Source: Patescibacteria group bacterium
GTDB taxonomy: Bacteria > Patescibacteriota > Minisyncoccia > Phycocordibacterales > SIBU01
Assembly (NCBI GenBank): GCA_018968805.1
Contig: JAGWZX010000024.1
Coordinates: 1 to 7,676, forward strand
Direction: 5' to 3'
DNA length: 7,676 nt
Shown: positions 5,324 through 7,676 of the stretch, piece by piece
How positions within the stretch are numbered: position 1 is the first letter of the stretch
How the letters are laid out: each line of letters opens with the position of its first letter
The notes under the pieces: model-generated
What the model was told of the DNA's origin: nothing
Seen by the model: the letters and a program-made list of their open reading frames with translations, nothing else
Database searches by the model: none
Made by a program: the position numbers and the translations under genes

Positions 5324-5659
5324 TTAAGAAAGAAAGGCGGCGACGCTTAGCGAAGCAATAGCGCGGCTGACTACGCAACTGAAACCTCTGTCCATAACGG
5401 CATCCCGTTCCCCTGCGCCGTCAGCCACGGCAATGATACGCGTGTCATTATATCCGCCGCGGCGCAGTTCCTGTACAAAATCGGCAACGCCGGGAACCGT
5501 CGCGCTGACCGCGAAAACGCGCGGCGCGGCGCCATTAAAGTGTTCTCTGGCTTCGGTAATGGTATGGACCACCACCGCCTCGCCAGAAATTCCTTCAACC
5601 CAGCCCGTTTTCTCACCGGACTTCTCACCGGACGGAGGAACAAGAACAACTGTTTTCAT
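5324..5659 (-). CDS. Hypothetical protein resembling a degenerate receiver domain
   Basis: I do not recognise this protein with certainty. Its outline matches a response-regulator receiver fold: strand MKTVVLVP, helix TEAREHF, strand RVFAVSATVPG, helix ADFVQELRRGG, strand TRIIAVAD, helix ERDAVMDRG and strand CVVSRAI followed by a helix. Aligned to a receiver, the acidic pair after the first strand is PP, the phosphorylated aspartate is serine (the S of VSATVPG), the conserved Thr/Ser after IIAV is alanine and the conserved lysine is arginine, so it could not be phosphorylated in the usual way. I chose the ATG at 5659 over a GTG two codons upstream; neither has a Shine-Dalgarno site. A 12-bp tandem duplication gives SGEKSGEK near the N-terminus. 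It follows the Nudix gene and ends at a strong terminator. A chance similarity to receivers is possible. Confidence 0.6.
   Translation of the reverse strand: MKTVVLVPPSGEKSGEKTGWVEGISGEAVVVHTITEAREHFNGAAPRVFAVSATVPGVADFVQELRRGGYNDTRIIAVADGAGERDAVMDRGFSCVVSRAIASLSVAAFLS
5610..5633. repeat. Exact 12-bp tandem duplication in the receiver-like gene
   Basis: TTCTCACCGGAC occurs twice back to back (5610-5621 and 5622-5633). It adds four codons in frame (SGEK repeated). It lies in the loop after the first strand and looks like a slippage product. Confidence 0.85.
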
Positions 5660-5718
5660 AAGCACGGAGGGTTTAACTGCCTAAAAGAGTAGCACAAATA
5701 AAAACCGCGCAATGCACA

Positions 5719-6126
5719 CTATCCTAAACGATTTTCCTCCAGGACGGCCTTGGCGTATTTGTCCAAATGAGCCTGGCTTTTGAGCTTTGAGAGCGTCAAC
5801 CATTTATATTCGGTATTTTCTTTTTTATCCAAAACAACCTCGCCGGAAGCGTCGGCAACATAGGTCAGCCGCACCACGTGCTTTTCGGCGTTAGGAATAA
5901 TGTCTTGAGCGGCAATGAGCCGCGGCTCGGAAGTGATGACAAGGCCGGTTTCTTCGCGCACCTCGCGGGCAAGGTTTTCCATAAGATTTGTGCCAGGGTC
6001 AATCCGGCCGCCGACAATGTCCCAAAAATCTTTAACGTCCGGATATTTTTCCGGCGAACGCTTGATCAAAAGGTATTCGCCGTCTTTGTTGCGCAGAAAA
6101 GCTTTGACGCCGACTTGAAGAATCAT
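5719..6126 (-). CDS. Nudix hydrolase
   Basis: This 135-residue Nudix-fold protein would hydrolyse a nucleoside diphosphate linked to another group, in the cytoplasm. The Nudix box spans residues 40-62, GGRIDPG...REVREETGLV. The catalytic REVREE (54-59) with G61 is intact, but the first glutamate of the box (G-x5-E) is threonine, T46. The metal-binding glutamates E58 and E59 are kept, so activity is likely. The N-terminal strand QVGVKAFLRNKDGEYLLIKRS and the FWDIVGG lead-in are typical. Substrate class cannot be told. It starts 17 bases after the CYTH gene stop, without a Shine-Dalgarno site, and is probably co-transcribed with it and with the receiver-like gene downstream. Confidence 0.93.
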   Translation of the reverse strand: MILQVGVKAFLRNKDGEYLLIKRSPEKYPDVKDFWDIVGGRIDPGTNLMENLAREVREETGLVITSEPRLIAAQDIIPNAEKHVVRLTYVADASGEVVLDKKENTEYKWLTLSKLKSQAHLDKYAKAVLEENRLG

Positions 6127-6143
6127 ACCGATGAAAATTGTGC

Positions 6144-6698
6144 TTATAATTTATGGCCGTGGTTATTTCTCTCCATCATCAAAATGTCATAACCGGACAT
6201 TGCCCTGTCTTCTTTTTTGACGCCAAGCGAAATGAAGAATTCAAACATCTTTTCCTGCACCGCTACCGAATCCGCTTCTTCCGTAAGTGTTTCCATTTCG
6301 ATAAATGATCCGAGTCTTTCCACTTCGTCAATGCAAACTTCCGAGCCGTTATAATTCGTAATTTCCCGAACCTTGTTCAGACGCGCCGCCTCTTTGAAAC
6401 CCATAAGTAAAATCGCCCGCTCCATCTCATCTTTAGAACTAATTTCAAGTTCATGCTCAATGGCATCCAGATCATTGGCCGTACGTTTTTTAATGGTGAA
6501 CAAAACTCTGCCGTCGTCTCTTGTCCGCAAGCGCAAAAAGAAATCGTTGCTACGGAAATCTTTCAGCGAACCGATTTTCTTGGCATACACCACGTCCTCC
6601 TGACGAATCGGTTTTTCAAACACACAGCCGAGCACCGAGAGTTTTTTCTTAACCGCCTCTTTGTCGCGCAAACGCGCTTTTATTTCGATCTCTTTCAT
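6144..6698 (-). CDS. CYTH-domain protein (CyaB-like class IV adenylate cyclase / triphosphatase family)
   Basis: This 184-residue protein has the CYTH triphosphate tunnel fold. The hallmark ExExK is at residues 3-7 (EIEIK). Basic residues that would hold the triphosphate include R57 and R59, K70 and K71, and R111. Acidic metal-site pairs appear at E83/E85, D124/E125 and E134/E136, and the C-terminal SGYDIL is the usual family ending. Length and pattern fit the CyaB subgroup, whose members act as adenylate cyclases in a few bacteria but more often as inorganic or organic triphosphatases, so I give no gene name. It is the first gene of a likely unit with the Nudix and receiver-like genes. A TATATAAG stretch lies 16-23 bases before the ATG, but no matching -35 is visible. 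Confidence 0.9.
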   Translation of the reverse strand: MKEIEIKARLRDKEAVKKKLSVLGCVFEKPIRQEDVVYAKKIGSLKDFRSNDFFLRLRTRDDGRVLFTIKKRTANDLDAIEHELEISSKDEMERAILLMGFKEAARLNKVREITNYNGSEVCIDEVERLGSFIEMETLTEEADSVAVQEKMFEFFISLGVKKEDRAMSGYDILMMERNNHGHKL

Positions 6699-6709
6699 TA
6701 AAATGACTG

Positions 6710-6742
6710 TCTTATATAAAACGGCCAGGATAGATCCCGGCC
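6710..6742 (-). terminator. Rho-independent terminator after the alpha-CTD-like gene
   Basis: On the minus strand GGCCGGGAT and ATCCTGGCC form a stem around a very short loop (plus 6723-6742); the single non-Watson-Crick pair is a G-U wobble. GTTTTATATAAG follows. It lies 22 bases after the stop of the alpha-CTD-like gene and before the CYTH gene. Confidence 0.65.
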
Positions 6743-6753
6743 TATGGCGGACT

Positions 6754-6770
6754 CAGTGAGTGCGTCACTG
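6754..6770. repeat. Small inverted repeat spanning the alpha-CTD-like stop codon
   Basis: CAGTGA and TCACTG (6754-6759 and 6765-6770) flank five bases. The repeat includes the TGA stop of the alpha-CTD-like gene. It may be part of the transcript end, upstream of the terminator; no T-run follows it directly. Confidence 0.4.
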
Positions 6771-7001
6771 CGGAAGTTCCGCTGGGATACCGTGTTCGGC
6801 CAACTTTGACCGCAGAAGCCGGATCTGGTCGCTATTCAAGCCCCATCTAACAACGAAACTGAACTCTTCAGAACCTGGCTGGTGCGGTCTCTTGAGAACC
6901 GAGCCGACAGTGTCCTTGCTAAGCCGGTGCATTTGCATAAGCAACGGCTCAGGCAAACCAAGTTGCTCGATTGGAGCTTCCGGCGCGATGGTGGTGTTAA
7001 T
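6765..7001 (-). CDS. Stand-alone RNA polymerase alpha C-terminal-domain-like protein, probable ATT start
   Basis: This 78-residue protein resembles the RNA polymerase alpha-subunit C-terminal domain by pattern. PIEQLGLPEPLL near the N-terminus matches the PIEELGLS start of that domain, DTVGSVLKR matches the TVGDLL helix, and WGLNSDQIRLLRSKLAEHGI matches the closing helix-hairpin-helix segment. There is no alpha N-terminal domain, so it would be a free-standing DNA- or activator-binding module. The first usual start codon, TTG at 6956, would remove IEQLGL. Upstream, ATT at 7001 has AGGAG exactly seven bases before it, the best Shine-Dalgarno site in the window, and an in-frame TGA lies further up. 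A TTGACA/TATTCT promoter precedes it. The coding call is good, the domain call moderate and the ATT start likely but unproven. Confidence 0.7.
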   Translation of the reverse strand: MNTTIAPEAPIEQLGLPEPLLMQMHRLSKDTVGSVLKRPHQPGSEEFSFVVRWGLNSDQIRLLRSKLAEHGIPAELPQ

Positions 7002-7008
7002 AAGATAA

Positions 7009-7013
7009 CTCCT
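7009..7013 (-). promoter_or_regulatory. Shine-Dalgarno site that selects the ATT start
   Basis: AGGAG on the minus strand stands seven bases before the ATT at 7001. It is too far (over 50 bases) from the TTG at 6956 to serve that codon, and no ATG or GTG lies at the proper distance. Confidence 0.6.
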
Positions 7014-7039
7014 GTGTTGAAGTCAACTAACTAGCAGTA

Positions 7040-7067
7040 AGAATACACCCACACTCTGGTTTGTCAA
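7040..7067 (-). promoter_or_regulatory. Predicted promoter of the alpha-CTD-like gene
   Basis: On the minus strand a consensus -35, TTGACA (7062-7067), is 16 bases from TATTCT (7040-7045), the best promoter match in the window. It begins only a few bases after the end of tRNA-His, so the T-run following the tRNA overlaps it. The leader of roughly 30 bases contains a small GTTGA/TCAAC hairpin before the AGGAG. Confidence 0.65.
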
Positions 7068-7072
7068 AAATG

Positions 7073-7144
7073 GGAGATATAAGGGAGTCGGACCCTTGAT
7101 TGCAGTGCCACAGACTGCCGTGTTACCGTTACACTAATATCTCC
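7073..7144 (-). tRNA. tRNA-His (anticodon GTG)
   Basis: The minus strand folds into a complete cloverleaf. The acceptor stem is GAGATAT with ATATCTC, plus the extra G(-1) opposite C73 that is specific to tRNA-His. The D stem is GTGT/ACAC with GG in the loop. The anticodon stem GCAGT/ACTGC carries loop CTGTGGC, giving GTG after T33. The T stem AAGGG/CCCTT has loop TCCGACT. Position 55 is C rather than the usual T (pseudouridine). After C73 the genome reads CA and then TTTTT, so a full CCA tail is not encoded and must be completed by the CCA-adding enzyme. The first 16 bases overlap the end of the HNH gene on the same strand. Confidence 0.95.
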
Positions 7145-7623
7145 ATGAGTTTCCTCCGCTCCATATTGTCATGATGAACCAGATGGCGGCAATTATGGCA
7201 TAACCACACCAGATTATTCAAATCCCCATTTCTCCTATTCAGATCAATGTGATGAACTGCCAAAACGCGGGGTTCTGCAATTTTACACAACGCACAAATC
7301 TTTTTAACCGTGCTACTGTCTAAAATATGTCTGTAAGATGAAAACTTGCGCTGCCAGTTCCAATGTCGATCCCCGCTATATTGCACATTCCTCCATTTTG
7401 TTTGACATGATTTACTGCAGAAAAATTTCTGGCTTGCCGAACGACTAATCTTTGATGGCACTCTGAAAGACTTTTTTCCGCATACAGCGCAAGTCACCTC
7501 AATCTTTTTAATCATATCGAGATAGTGGCATTTGGCGGAGCAATACTTTCCCCACCCTCTCTTAATGTGGCAAGGTTTTGCATTAAATTCTTTGCTGCAA
7601 GTTTTACATTTGACAATCGGCAT
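7129..7623 (-). CDS. HNH endonuclease with two N-terminal zinc-finger-like repeats
   Basis: This 164-residue protein ends in an HNH nuclease domain. C110 and C113 (CALC) start it, AVHHIDLNRRNGDLNNLVWL (122-141) gives the HH of the motif and its central asparagine, and C142 and C145 with HLVHH (147-151) complete the metal and structural sites. Two similar cysteine modules precede it: C6-x2-C9 with C28-x3-C32, and C45-x2-C48 with C69-x3-C73, likely zinc-binding DNA-recognition repeats. Such proteins are common as free-standing homing endonucleases or phage-derived nucleases. The stop TAA lies inside the D-arm of tRNA-His on the same strand, a 16-base overlap. The ATG has no Shine-Dalgarno site. 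The nuclease call is strong; whether it is mobile is inference. Confidence 0.9.
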   Translation of the reverse strand: MPIVKCKTCSKEFNAKPCHIKRGWGKYCSAKCHYLDMIKKIEVTCAVCGKKSFRVPSKISRSASQKFFCSKSCQTKWRNVQYSGDRHWNWQRKFSSYRHILDSSTVKKICALCKIAEPRVLAVHHIDLNRRNGDLNNLVWLCHNCRHLVHHDNMERRKLMEILV

Positions 7624-7676
7624 AAAATCTAATGGCCTTAAATCGTTTTAAACTTCAATCGGAAATCTGCATGGTG

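Noticed and set aside
5680..5712. Terminator after the Nudix gene (TGTGC-ATT-GCGCG then GTTTTTATTTG)
   Set aside because: The stem is only five pairs with two wobbles; it is too weak to call, though some termination there is possible.
6765..6956. TTG at 6956 as the start of the alpha-CTD-like gene
   Set aside because: It has no Shine-Dalgarno site and would remove the conserved IEQLGL block that is still in frame upstream.

Overview
The window looks like ordinary chromosome from a small-genome bacterium, most likely of the Candidate Phyla Radiation (Patescibacteria, Parcubacteria-like). This is an inference from the gene set: a TrpR-like YerC/YecD regulator, a LOG-like TIGR00725 protein, a UlaG-like metallo-beta-lactamase fold protein, GalU, PgeF, a CYTH protein, a small Nudix protein and what looks like a free-standing RNA polymerase alpha C-terminal domain. 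Genes are short, Shine-Dalgarno sites are mostly absent, and TGA is used as a stop at several gene ends, so this is the standard bacterial code rather than the UGA-recoded code of Gracilibacteria/SR1.

Layout. Positions 1-630 (+) hold the C-terminal end of a MacB-type FtsX permease. Everything else is on the minus strand and reads from right to left. HNH endonuclease (7623-7129) overlaps tRNA-His (7144-7073). Next comes a 78-residue alpha-CTD-like gene that appears to start at ATT (7001-6765) and ends at a terminator. A CYTH - Nudix - degenerate receiver-like unit follows (6698-5324), closed by a strong terminator. Then pgeF (5253-4552), a possible micro-ORF, galU (4377-3490) and a translationally coupled MBL gene (3493-2852). 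After these come a TrpR-like regulator (2712-2407), the LOG-like gene (2311-1754), a structured leader with a terminator, and a phosphoribosyltransferase-like gene (1569-787) with its own terminator. No stretch above 300 bases lacks a gene.

The most interesting part is the left half. An 18-bp palindrome, ACTTTACTTAAGTAAAGT, overlaps the predicted -10 of the TrpR-like gene. It recurs just after the predicted promoter of the next gene (LOG-like), and again with one central change beyond the phosphoribosyltransferase terminator. Its length, symmetry and central TTAA resemble a trp operator, so I propose it is the operator of this orphan TrpR-like protein. The proposed local regulon would contain a LOG-like phosphoribohydrolase-type protein and a phosphoribosyltransferase, two enzymes that break and make base-ribose-phosphate bonds.

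Other notable points are an in-frame 33-bp GC-rich inverted repeat inside pgeF, the ATT start of the alpha-CTD-like gene, the HNH/tRNA overlap, and -10 boxes so close to the start codons of pgeF and galU that their mRNAs should be leaderless.
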